A DNA stretch of 42,226 nucleotides from Actinoplanes oryzae (GTDB lineage: Bacteria > Actinomycetota > Actinomycetes > Mycobacteriales > Micromonosporaceae), in assembly GCF_030757795.1 (NCBI RefSeq), contig NZ_JAUQWH010000075.1, positions 1 through 42,226 of the forward strand, written 5' to 3'. Below the pieces are notes generated by a model. That model was not told the DNA's origin, ran no database searches, and saw only the letters and a program-made list of their open reading frames with translations. This document shows, one piece after another, positions 17,503-25,011 of the stretch. Both the position numbers and the translations under genes were made by a program. Within the stretch, counting starts at the first letter, position 1. The number at the start of each line of letters is the position of its first letter.

Positions 17503-19838
17503 AGCGACGTACGGTCCTGGGCGCCGGCGCGGCCTTGCCGGTGGCGCTCACCGCCACCCCGGCCGCCGCGGGCACGAGATCCGGAAAAGTCCGTCTGCTG
17601 GACAGTCGCTACCGGCAGAACATGATGCGGACCGTGGCCTACCTGCGGTTCGTGGACCTGGACCGGATGCTGCACATGTTCCGGGTGACCGCGGGCCTGC
17701 CGAGCACGGCCGAGCCCCTGGGCGGCTGGGAGGCTCCGGACGTCCAGCTGCGCGGGCACACGACCGGTCACCTGCTCTCGGGGCTCGCGCAGGCCGCCTA
17801 CCACCTCGACGACGCCGGTCTCCGGCAGCGGTCTGCCGTCCTGGTCGCGGGGCTCGCCGCATGTCAGGCGGCCGACGGATATCTCTCCGCCTTCCCCTCG
17901 TCCGTCTTCGACGATCTCGAGGCCGGCAAGAACCCGTGGGCGCCCTACTACACGATCCACAAGATCCTGGCGGGTCTGCTCGATCAGCACCGGTTGCTGG
18001 GGAACGCGCAGGCGCTGCAGGTGGCGCTGGGCGTGGCCCGGTGGGCCGACTCGCGCACCTCCGCGTTGTCGCGTGAGCAGATGCAGAAAGTGCTGCACGT
18101 CGAGTTCGGCGGCATGAACGAGGCGCTCTTCAACCTCTATGCCGTGACGCGCGACCCCGGGCATCTCGCGCTGGCCCGCCGGTTCGACCACGACGAGATC
18201 TTCGTGCCGCTGGCCGAGCGGCGGGACACCCTCGCCGGGCGGCACGCCAACACCGACATCGCGAAGATCGTCGGCGCGGCGGCGGCCTGGCAGCTGACCG
18301 GCGAGCAGCGGTACGGGACCATCGCCACGTACTTCTGGGACCAGGTGGTCGGGCACCACACGTACGTGATCGGCGGCAACGCCAACGCCGAGTTCTTCGG
18401 GCCGCCGGACCAGATCGTCAGCCAGCTCGGCGAGAACACGTGCGAGAACTGCAACAGCTACAACATGCTCAAGCTGACCCTGCGGCTGCTCGAACAGGAC
18501 CCCGAGCGCGTCGACTACCTGGACTACTACGAGTGGACGCTGCTCAACCAGATGCTCGGCGAGCAGGACCCCGACTCGGCGCACGGCAACGTCACCTACT
18601 ACACCGGGCTGTCGCAGGGGACCCAGCGCAAGGGCAAGGACGGGCTCGTCTCCGACCCGGGCTCCTACAGCAGCGATTACGGCAACTTCAGCTGCGACCA
18701 CGGCTCGGGGCTGGAGACGCACACGAAGTTCGCCGAGTCCGTCTACGCCGAGCGCGGCGACGAGCTGACCGTGCAGCTCTTCATCCCCTCCACCGTGGAG
18801 TTCCGGGGATCGTCGCTGCGCCTGACCACCGAGTACCCGTACTCGGACAAGATCCGCATCACGGTGACCCGGGGCGGCAGCTTCGCCCTGCGCCTCCGCA
18901 TCCCGGGATGGGCCGGCGGGCCGACGCTGCGGGTCGCGGGTGCGCCGGTGCACGTCCGGCCGGGCACGTACGCCTCGATCCGCCGGCGGTGGCGCACCGG
19001 CGACGTCGTCGAGCTGACCCTGCCGATGCGCCCGCGCTGGCAGGCGGCGCCCGACAACCCGGCGATCCGGGCGCTGACCTACGGACCGCTGGTGCTGGCC
19101 GGGCGGCACGGCGACGACCCGCCCGCCGTCATCCCGGCCGTGGACCCCGGCCTGCTCCGCCGGGCGCCGGGCCGGGTCGAGTTCAGCCTCGGCGACCTGC
19201 GGCTGAGCCCGTTCCTCGACGTGCACCACGAGCACTACAGCGTGTACTTCGCCCTGCCGCCCGTCCGGCGCCGGGGCGTCGTGGCGGCGTACCCGTTGAG
19301 CGGCTCGTTGCGGGATCGCACCGGGCGCTGGGACGACGCCGTGCTCGCGGGCGGCGCCGTGCCCGGCCCGCGCGGCATCGAGCTGGACGGCAAGGGCGCA
19401 CACGTGGTGCTACCGGCCGGCCTGCCCGCCAACCTGACCGAGCTGACGATCTCGGTGGCCGTCCGGCTGAACAGCATCGCCAACTCGGCGCGCGTGTTCG
19501 ACCTGGGCTTCAACACCCAGAGCTACATGTTCCTGACCCCGCGGACGGGCAACGGGACGGCCCGCTTCGCCATGAAACTGGGCGGCATGGACGGCGAGGA
19601 CTTCGTCGACGCCGCCGTGGCCCTCCCGGTCGGCGTGTGGACGACGGTGAAGATCGTCGTCGGCAAGACGCTGCAGTTCCATGTGGACGGCGTGCTCAGC
19701 GGCGAGAACAAGGCCCCCCGGATGAGTGCCCTCCTGGTAGGGGCGACCCACTTCAACTACCTGGGCAGATCGCAGAACGTGAAGCACCCCTACCTGGACG
19801 GCGCCGTGGCCGACTTCGTCCTCAAGGCGGACGCATAA
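17499..19838 (+). CDS. GH127/DUF1680 beta-L-arabinofuranosidase-like enzyme with LamG tail
   Basis: The 779-residue protein starts at the ATG at 17499 (ATGA overlap). A Tat-like signal MKRRTVLGAGAALPV is followed by the (alpha/alpha)6 DUF1680 catalytic domain (about 30-585). The active-site region has CENCNSYNMLK (Cys315, Glu316, Cys318), corresponding to the E-x-C zinc ligands of HypBA1-type enzymes. SCDHGSGLETHTKF follows (Cys399, Asp400), where related enzymes usually have two adjacent Cys. The C-terminal 185 residues form a LamG/concanavalin-like module (GVVAAYPLSGSLRDRTGRW to GAVADFVLKADA). Expected reaction: retaining release of beta-L-arabinofuranose using a zinc-bound Cys nucleophile. 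The Cys-to-Asp change is unusual. Last gene of the glycosidase operon. Confidence 0.88.
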   Translation: MKRRTVLGAGAALPVALTATPAAAGTRSGKVRLLDSRYRQNMMRTVAYLRFVDLDRMLHMFRVTAGLPSTAEPLGGWEAPDVQLRGHTTGHLLSGLAQAAYHLDDAGLRQRSAVLVAGLAACQAADGYLSAFPSSVFDDLEAGKNPWAPYYTIHKILAGLLDQHRLLGNAQALQVALGVARWADSRTSALSREQMQKVLHVEFGGMNEALFNLYAVTRDPGHLALARRFDHDEIFVPLAERRDTLAGRHANTDIAKIVGAAAAWQLTGEQRYGTIATYFWDQVVGHHTYVIGGNANAEFFGPPDQIVSQLGENTCENCNSYNMLKLTLRLLEQDPERVDYLDYYEWTLLNQMLGEQDPDSAHGNVTYYTGLSQGTQRKGKDGLVSDPGSYSSDYGNFSCDHGSGLETHTKFAESVYAERGDELTVQLFIPSTVEFRGSSLRLTTEYPYSDKIRITVTRGGSFALRLRIPGWAGGPTLRVAGAPVHVRPGTYASIRRRWRTGDVVELTLPMRPRWQAAPDNPAIRALTYGPLVLAGRHGDDPPAVIPAVDPGLLRRAPGRVEFSLGDLRLSPFLDVHHEHYSVYFALPPVRRRGVVAAYPLSGSLRDRTGRWDDAVLAGGAVPGPRGIELDGKGAHVVLPAGLPANLTELTISVAVRLNSIANSARVFDLGFNTQSYMFLTPRTGNGTARFAMKLGGMDGEDFVDAAVALPVGVWTTVKIVVGKTLQFHVDGVLSGENKAPRMSALLVGATHFNYLGRSQNVKHPYLDGAVADFVLKADA

Positions 19839-19959
19839 CGGGCAGGCGCCGCCGGCATTGAGGTGCCAGCGGCCAGATGAAATTACGGGCTGACGACGAA
19901 GCTCGGGCAGCATCCCAGGAACAGACTACCTTCCGTGACAATCAACCGGCATTAATCAG

Positions 19960-20013
19960 GCAGCCTTGGATCGGCCACTCATCGAACAACGCGAGTGGCA
20001 GATCCAAGGCTGC
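19960..20013. repeat. Long inverted repeat (21-bp arms), possible bidirectional terminator
   Basis: Left arm 19960-19980 and right arm 19993-20013 are reverse complements except for one position, around a 12-base loop. It lies between the glycosidase operon and the convergent DUF262 gene, 121 bases past the former stop. No T-run flanks it. The arms are AT-richer than the surroundings. It could terminate both transcripts or be the scar of a mobile element. Confidence 0.6.
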
Positions 20014-20093
20014 TCTGGTAAGCCCGCCGGTCGGGGTCAACGGCGGAGGCTAGGACTCAGGGTGGACAGCACGTTTCCATCTGAATGATTCGC

Positions 20094-21767
20094 TCACGGC
20101 TTCGTCTGCGGATCCTTCAGGACAGTGTTCGCGAACTCCTCGGTCCGAGCTCGTACCACGTCCGGCGTCCATTCCGTGTAACCAAGCACTTGGACACTGC
20201 GCGGGAACGAGGTCACCCGGTCCTTGAGGTAAGTCGTCTTCTTCTCGTTGAACTCTCGGTTGCCTGCCTTCGAGTTCTTGCTCTTGCTGAGCAGCACAAG
20301 GTTGCCGGCGGAGTCGATCAGCTGGTCGTGCTCCGCCGCGGTGAATGTCGAGCTCCACAGGCCACCCGACTTCGGGTTCTGCGGCAGGACATGCTCAATG
20401 GAGCGAACTTGGAAGTGTCGGACATGATCCAGCTCATCGGCCACGATCTCGGCTCTGACGAGCAGGTATTTCGCGTGACTGGCAGTATAGAAGTTCTTCG
20501 CGCGGCAGGCCTCCTGGATCTTTTCGGTTGACGCGTTCAATCGGTCGAGGACCTGCTCCGCAGAGGTGAACCTGTCGATGTCCTTCAAGATTGCCGTATA
20601 GACGCCGTAGCGCTCGTCTTTGCGGGTGCCGGTGACCCAGTGTTCGAGGTATATTCTCTCGATCATCAGTACAAAATCATAGAACTGGGTCTTCTCGAAC
20701 TTCGCAGCGAAAGCCAAAAGGCAGGACTTCCATTCGGAGGCGGAAAAATAGCTGACCATCGCCTCCATTAAAGTCTGATAAGCGACATGCGGCGCATCGC
20801 CCGATGCATCAAGGAAGTCTCGGGCCACGAAGAGGGCGTCGTACAGATCGACGTACCGTTCGAGCTGATCCATGAATTCTGGACCCGGCTTGGGCATGTT
20901 GGGCTGCCCGAGAATTTTCTTCTCGAACTCTTTGTGCAGATCGAATTGTGTCTTCTCTTTGACATACACGAGCCGCAGCAGGCTGAAGATGTTCTCGAAG
21001 CCGGCCTCGCCGAGGCGGTTCTCCATCTCTTCCCATTGCAGTGCGTACTTGGTGCGGGAGTCCGCGGTGGTTATGTATGCCGGATCAAGGTTGTAAGCCT
21101 TGAGGACGTCGATGCGGCGCAGCTGCTTGCCGCGATCGTTGACCACGGTGAACAGTCTGAAGGCGTCTTCAAATGTGTCGGTCGCCACATAGATGAAAGT
21201 GCAGTTCTGCGTGACAAAGATCGCGAAGCTTTCGCGGTCGTGCTCCCGCATGGCCTGCAGCTTGCCCCAGAAGATTGATCGCGCGGCCTCGTATCGGCGA
21301 TTTATGGCGTTCTTCATGTCCGACTCGGACAGCGCTTGTGCGGCGCCCCCGGTAGTGCCGATCATGGAGTTGAAAACCGATTGGTCCTTCACCTGCAGCC
21401 TGTTGCGCGCTGGAATGGAATCAAGCTTCTTGGCTGCTTGGAATATCTTCTCGTGAATCTCGACCGTAAGGGTCTTGTCGTCCGTTGTGTCGAGGGAGTC
21501 TCGCATGCAGGCCAGGAGAATGCAGAGGGCTGTCAGGCGTTGCTGGCCGTCGACGACGTCGTACTCGCCGTCATTGATCTTATGGAGAACAAGAGTCCCG
21601 AGAAAGTAGGGCTCATCGCGCTGCGCGCCCGCGAGATCATCGATAAGGTTCGTGAAGTCCTCGTCGTCCCAGAGGAACGGCCGCTGATACTCGGGGATCC
21701 GGAAGAAGAAGTCTTGGGAGAACAGCTTGGTAAGCGGCAACATGTCGCTTTCAAGCTTCTTCGCCAT
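20094..21767 (-). CDS. DUF262-DUF1524 protein (GmrSD/SspE-like putative defence nuclease)
   Basis: This 557-residue protein joins an N-terminal DUF262 ParB-like NTPase/binding domain to a C-terminal DUF1524 His-Me nuclease domain. DUF262 motifs are IPEYQRPFLWDDEDF, PYFLGTLVL and VVDGQQRLTAL (residues 20-95). The DUF1524 motif is SIEHVLPQNP (His459), then GNLVLLSKSKNSKAGNREF with conserved Asn residues. GmrS/GmrD fusions and SspE of this architecture act as type IV restriction or phosphorothioation-guided anti-phage effectors; the target here is unknown. No dnd/ssp modification genes, methylase or integrase lies in the window. Base composition is clearly less GC-rich than either neighbour, by eye in the 50s rather than low 70s percent, which fits horizontal acquisition. 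ATG start with a GAGAGG ribosome-binding site. Confidence 0.85.
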   Translation of the reverse strand: MAKKLESDMLPLTKLFSQDFFFRIPEYQRPFLWDDEDFTNLIDDLAGAQRDEPYFLGTLVLHKINDGEYDVVDGQQRLTALCILLACMRDSLDTTDDKTLTVEIHEKIFQAAKKLDSIPARNRLQVKDQSVFNSMIGTTGGAAQALSESDMKNAINRRYEAARSIFWGKLQAMREHDRESFAIFVTQNCTFIYVATDTFEDAFRLFTVVNDRGKQLRRIDVLKAYNLDPAYITTADSRTKYALQWEEMENRLGEAGFENIFSLLRLVYVKEKTQFDLHKEFEKKILGQPNMPKPGPEFMDQLERYVDLYDALFVARDFLDASGDAPHVAYQTLMEAMVSYFSASEWKSCLLAFAAKFEKTQFYDFVLMIERIYLEHWVTGTRKDERYGVYTAILKDIDRFTSAEQVLDRLNASTEKIQEACRAKNFYTASHAKYLLVRAEIVADELDHVRHFQVRSIEHVLPQNPKSGGLWSSTFTAAEHDQLIDSAGNLVLLSKSKNSKAGNREFNEKKTTYLKDRVTSFPRSVQVLGYTEWTPDVVRARTEEFANTVLKDPQTKP

Positions 21768-22069
21768 GGTCGGTGCCTCTCAGGTGAGGGGTGCCCGCCG
21801 GTGCGTTGTGGCGGGAGGGTCGATCCTATGGCGACTGCTGTCCGAGGAGCGAGCACGGTTGGCCGGAGGCTGCAGCGCTTATGGTGCGACGAGAATCTTG
21901 TGATCATGTTCGTGACACACCATCGTCGCTCCGGCCCATGTGGACAGCGCGGACGGGAGCGATGAAAGACGCGGCGTCCTGCGCATGCCCCGATGTAGTG
22001 TCGGGCCTCACAGGTCTCACTGCGGGTGGCGTAGGCTGACTTAGGTTCACCAAACTTGTAGCCGTCTGC
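21768..22069. other. Non-coding gap upstream of the DUF262 gene
   Basis: About 300 bases of mixed composition hold the presumed DUF262 promoter and the region downstream of the kinase stop. I see no convincing gene, terminator or repeat. The composition shifts back to GC-rich towards 22070, so the right boundary of the low-GC segment probably lies here. Confidence 0.5.
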
Positions 22070-23671
22070 TCAGCGGACCTCCATCTCCCACAGGCTGTAG
22101 CCGTACTCGGTGGAGCGCTGGGTGCCGTACATGCGGACGTAGCGGCCCGTCACCCGCTCGACGGGGATCGTGGCGACGCCGCCGGCGCTGCTCGTGGTGG
22201 AGTAGACCGTCTTCCACTTCTTGGCGTCGGTGGAGATCTCGACGCGGTAGTGGGTGGCGTGGCTGTTCTCCCAGCGGAGGACGACCTCGCTGATCTGCCA
22301 GCGGGCGCCCAGGTCGACGCGCAGCCACTGGGGGTCGCTGAAGCCGCTGCTCCAGCGGGTGGTCGCGTCGCCGTCCACGGCGCCGGCGGCGGACCACGGG
22401 TCGCCTTCGAGGCTGGAGGCTTCGGCGGGCCGGCCCAGGGCCAGGTTGCGGCCGGACGGGTTGGTCTTGCCCTTCGGCGCGGCGGCGCTGGTGGTGGGGG
22501 CGGCCGACGGGGCGGGCTTGCTCGGGCGGCTCGGCGCCTGGGACGGCAGGGCCTGCTTCTCGGTGCTGGGCGAGCCGGGGGAGAACGGCGCGTCGGCGGC
22601 CTTGGCGGGCCGGGACGGGCGGGAGCTCGGCGACGGGGTCGGCGCGGCCGAGGGCAGCGCGGCGCTCTGCTGCTGCTCGCGGCCGGGGTCGTCGCCGCTG
22701 GTGGTGACGAGGCCGACGATGGTGAGCAGGGCGACGAGGAGCAGGGCCGCCAGGACGAGGGGGAGGGCGCGGCCCTTGAGCGGCGGTCGCGGGGGCTCCG
22801 CCGGGGCGGCGGGCGGCGGCGGAGGCGGCGGGGGGACCGGCTGCTTGCCGATCAGCATCGCCAGCAGCTCCTGGGCGGTCGGGCGGTCGGCGGGCTCCTT
22901 CGATAGGGCGAGCCCCACCGGGCCGCGCAGGGAGTCGGGCAGCCCGTCGAGGTGCGGCGGCTGGGTGAGGATGCGCGCCGCGGTCGCCGGCGGGGAGTCG
23001 GCGTGGAAGGGGGTGCGGCCGGTGCCCGCGTACGCGACCACGCAGCCCCACGCGAAGATGTCGGCCGCCGGCGTGATCGGGGTGTCGGGGTCGGCGGAGA
23101 AGCGCTCCGGCGCCATGTACGCGACCGTGCCGACCATGTTGTCCGTACGCGTGTGGCGGCTGGTGATCTCGAACGGCCGGGCGATGCCGAAGTCGATGAC
23201 CTTGGGGCTGCCGGGCGGGAGCAGCACGTTGTCCGGCTTGAGGTCGCGGTGGATCACGCCGGCGCCGTGGATGCCGGTCAGCGCCGTGGCGATGCCGGTC
23301 GCCAGCGAGTGCAGCGCCCCGCCGCGCAGCGGGCCCTGCTCGTCGACGACCTCGGCGAGGCTGGGCCCGTCGACGTACTCGACAACCAGGTAGGGCGGGT
23401 CGTGCTCGAGATCGGCGCCGAGGAACTCGGCCGTGCAGAACGACGGCACCTGCCGGGCGCGCTCGACCTCGCTGCGGAACCGGCCGCTGAACTCGGGATC
23501 CGCGGCGAGGGTCGGATGGATGAGCTTGATCGCGACGAACCGGCCCTCCGGGTTCCTCGCCAGATAGACCGCGCCCATGCCACCCAGGCCCAGCAGCCCC
23601 ACGAGGGCGTAGTCGCCCAGCCGGGTGGGGTCCTGCAGACGCAGCGGACTCACGCGGTACGCGGTGTCCAC
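22070..23671 (-). CDS. Receptor-type Ser/Thr protein kinase with extracellular discoidin (F5/8C) domain
   Basis: The 533-residue PknB-type kinase starts at GTG 23671 with an AGGGAG ribosome-binding site. Kinase domain about 18-285: glycine loop GLGGMGAVY, Lys49, catalytic HRD 141-143 with DLKPDN, DFG 160-162, GTVAYMAPE. A poly-Pro juxtamembrane stretch is followed by one transmembrane helix at about 312-333. A Ser/Pro/Ala-rich outer linker leads to a discoidin module at 409-533 (NLALGRPAEASS, AVDGDATTRWSSG, WLRVDLGARW, YVRMYG). F5/8C/CBM32 modules usually bind glycans, so it may sense extracellular carbohydrate or wall polymer, in place of the PASTA repeats of PknB. All catalytic residues are present, so it should be active. 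It lies between the pectic glycosidase operon and the ECF modules. The substrates are unknown. Confidence 0.92.
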   Translation of the reverse strand: MDTAYRVSPLRLQDPTRLGDYALVGLLGLGGMGAVYLARNPEGRFVAIKLIHPTLAADPEFSGRFRSEVERARQVPSFCTAEFLGADLEHDPPYLVVEYVDGPSLAEVVDEQGPLRGGALHSLATGIATALTGIHGAGVIHRDLKPDNVLLPPGSPKVIDFGIARPFEITSRHTRTDNMVGTVAYMAPERFSADPDTPITPAADIFAWGCVVAYAGTGRTPFHADSPPATAARILTQPPHLDGLPDSLRGPVGLALSKEPADRPTAQELLAMLIGKQPVPPPPPPPPAAPAEPPRPPLKGRALPLVLAALLLVALLTIVGLVTTSGDDPGREQQQSAALPSAAPTPSPSSRPSRPAKAADAPFSPGSPSTEKQALPSQAPSRPSKPAPSAAPTTSAAAPKGKTNPSGRNLALGRPAEASSLEGDPWSAAGAVDGDATTRWSSGFSDPQWLRVDLGARWQISEVVLRWENSHATHYRVEISTDAKKWKTVYSTTSSAGGVATIPVERVTGRYVRMYGTQRSTEYGYSLWEMEVR

Positions 23672-23685
23672 TCATCAACTCCCTC

Positions 23686-23710
23686 GAACGATCTTCCACA
23701 TCGATCGTTC
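23686..23710. promoter_or_regulatory. Inverted repeat upstream of the kinase gene
   Basis: GAACGATC and GATCGTTC form perfect 8-base arms around a 9-base spacer, 15 bases before the kinase start. It could be an operator or a leader hairpin affecting translation. Confidence 0.45.
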
Positions 23711-23764
23711 TGGTTACCGATGAGTTCCGCAAATATCGGCGGAGTGCCGGGGCGATTTGGTGCG

Positions 23765-23801
23765 CGATCGTCACCCGACGGCCATCTTCGGCGGACGATC
23801 G
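23765..23801. promoter_or_regulatory. Second CGATCGTC inverted repeat
   Basis: CGATCGTC at 23765-23772 and GACGATCG at 23794-23801 form 8-base arms around 21 bases. Together with 23686-23710 this gives four copies of a GATCGT-type element in the gap between the kinase and rhodanese genes. It may also serve as the 3' end of the rhodanese transcript. Confidence 0.35.
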
Positions 23802-23824
23802 GCACAGCCGGTCACCGTGGAGTG

Positions 23825-24223
23825 TCAGATCGTGGGGAGGCCGGCCTCCTGCCAGGCGCGGAAGCCGCCGGCGAGGTCGGTGGCGCGGTGCAGCCCGAGA
23901 TCCTGCAGGGCGGCGGCGGCCAGGCTGCTGGTGTAGCCCTCCTGGCAGGTGACGATGACGTCGAGGTCGTACCGGGTGAAGGAGAGCCGGGCGTCGCTGC
24001 GCGGGTCGAGGCGCCACTCCAGGACGTTGCGCTCGATGACGATGGCGCCGGGGATCTCGCCGTGCTCGGCGCGCTGGGCGGCCGGGCGGATGTCGACGAG
24101 GACCGCGCCGTCCGCCAGGGCCCGCCGGGTCTGGTGCGGGTCGAGGCGCCGCAACCGGGTGCGCGCGGCGGTCAGCAGCTCGTCGATGCCGCGCGAGCCG
24201 GCGGGGGCGACGGCCGCGGTCAC
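23825..24223 (-). CDS. Rhodanese-domain sulfurtransferase-like protein
   Basis: This is a single-domain rhodanese of 132 residues from the GTG at 24223, whose GTGA overlaps the stop of the dioxygenase gene; a second GTG directly upstream is also possible. Domain landmarks are VLVDIRPAAQRAEHGEIPGA, then VTCQEGYTSS with the active-site Cys93, and DLAGGFRAWQEAGLP at the end. The loop C-Q-E-G-Y-T-S-S is a standard rhodanese loop able to hold a persulfide. Coupling to a cysteine dioxygenase suggests a role in cysteine-derived sulfur handling, for example moving sulfane sulfur or sulfite-level products. The exact acceptor is not known. Confidence 0.9.
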   Translation of the reverse strand: MTAAVAPAGSRGIDELLTAARTRLRRLDPHQTRRALADGAVLVDIRPAAQRAEHGEIPGAIVIERNVLEWRLDPRSDARLSFTRYDLDVIVTCQEGYTSSLAAAALQDLGLHRATDLAGGFRAWQEAGLPTI

Positions 24224-24693
24224 CACTGGGCTCCGGCGCGCTCGATGGTCACCACGTCGAGGCCGGCGGCGCCGATGCGGTACTTGGTCATGGTGGTCAG
24301 CGCCGGACCGTACGCGTGGATGCTGATCGCCGGGACGTTGGTGCGGTTGGTCATGCGGTGGATGTGCCGGGTGCCGAAGCGCCGGCCCGCGCCCTCGCCG
24401 AGCTCGCGCACGGAGACGCGCGGCGGGCCGTCGGGGCGCACGGCGACGGTCTCCTCGGTCAGCGTGCCGGAGAAGACGTGGAACGCGCCCGCGGAGCCGC
24501 CGTGGTCGTGCAGATCCGTGCCCTGCCCGGGCAGCCACGTGAGCAGCCACACCTCGTGGTCGGGCTCCTCGGCGAGCCGGTCGTACCAGCGTTCGGCCTC
24601 GCTGAACTGGGGCTTGATGCGCCAGGACGCGGGGTCGGCCGCGAACTCGCGGGCGATGCTGAGGTGGTCCAGGCGCAGGTCGACGGTCGGCAC
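24220..24693 (-). CDS. Cysteine dioxygenase (cupin, type I)
   Basis: The 157-residue cupin belongs to the bacterial cysteine dioxygenase family. The iron ligands are seen as H62 and H64 in LHDHGGSAGAFHVFSG and H112 in HIHRMTN. The position of the mammalian Cys cross-linked to Tyr is Gly69, the usual bacterial state. The enzyme should oxidise L-cysteine to cysteine sulfinate with O2. I chose GTG 24693, preceded by a GAGGAG ribosome-binding site 7 bases away; a longer frame upstream has no family similarity. The downstream rhodanese overlaps by 4 bases. A short inverted repeat at 24722-24738 lies upstream. Confidence 0.9.
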   Translation of the reverse strand: MPTVDLRLDHLSIAREFAADPASWRIKPQFSEAERWYDRLAEEPDHEVWLLTWLPGQGTDLHDHGGSAGAFHVFSGTLTEETVAVRPDGPPRVSVRELGEGAGRRFGTRHIHRMTNRTNVPAISIHAYGPALTTMTKYRIGAAGLDVVTIERAGAQW

Positions 24694-24721
24694 GGGGCAA
24701 CTCCTCGGGTCACATACATTG

Positions 24722-24738
24722 CCTATTGGTTCTATAGG
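24722..24738. promoter_or_regulatory. CCTAT-N7-ATAGG element upstream of cysteine dioxygenase
   Basis: Five-base perfect arms around 7 bases, in an AT-rich island 29 bases upstream of the GTG. A sulfur-responsive regulator site is possible; no regulator gene is nearby. Confidence 0.35.
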
Positions 24739-24787
24739 TTTACCGCATGATTGTGGCAGCGGTGTGAAGACTCGCGGGAAATGATCG

Positions 24788-24824
24788 GGGCGAAAGAGCC
24801 ACGCGGGCGTCGCCTCTTTCGCCC
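24788..24824. repeat. Perfect 11-bp inverted repeat between divergent genes
   Basis: GGGCGAAAGAG at 24788-24798 pairs with CTCTTTCGCCC at 24814-24824 around a 15-base loop. Between divergent genes a terminator is not expected, so an operator or structured element is more likely. Confidence 0.5.
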
Positions 24825-25011
24825 AGAGCAACGTGACGGCTACGCGGCGTGCGCTTTTCCCCGGCCGGGCTCGTAAGATCGGACTGCCCGGGTCACCGTT
24901 CCGGTGGAAACGACCGCGCAGCGCAGCCAGAGGTATTCAGGCCGTTATATCGTCTGCGACGCCTCTTCGCCGGCCCCTCTGGCGACTCCCCCGATCCTTG
25001 AGGACGCATCC

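Larger units (their letters stand above)
24694..25011. other. Divergent promoter region with two inverted repeats
   Basis: This 318-base gap separates the cysteine dioxygenase (leftward) from the neprosin-like gene (rightward). It contains CCTAT-N7-ATAGG at 24722-24738 and an 11-bp-arm inverted repeat at 24788-24824. No gene is supported inside it. Confidence 0.6.

Noticed and set aside
24711..24732. GAACC on the minus strand upstream of cysteine dioxygenase as a further ECF promoter
   Set aside because: The next GTG lies at 14 rather than 17 bases, so the pattern seen at the four other promoters is not met.
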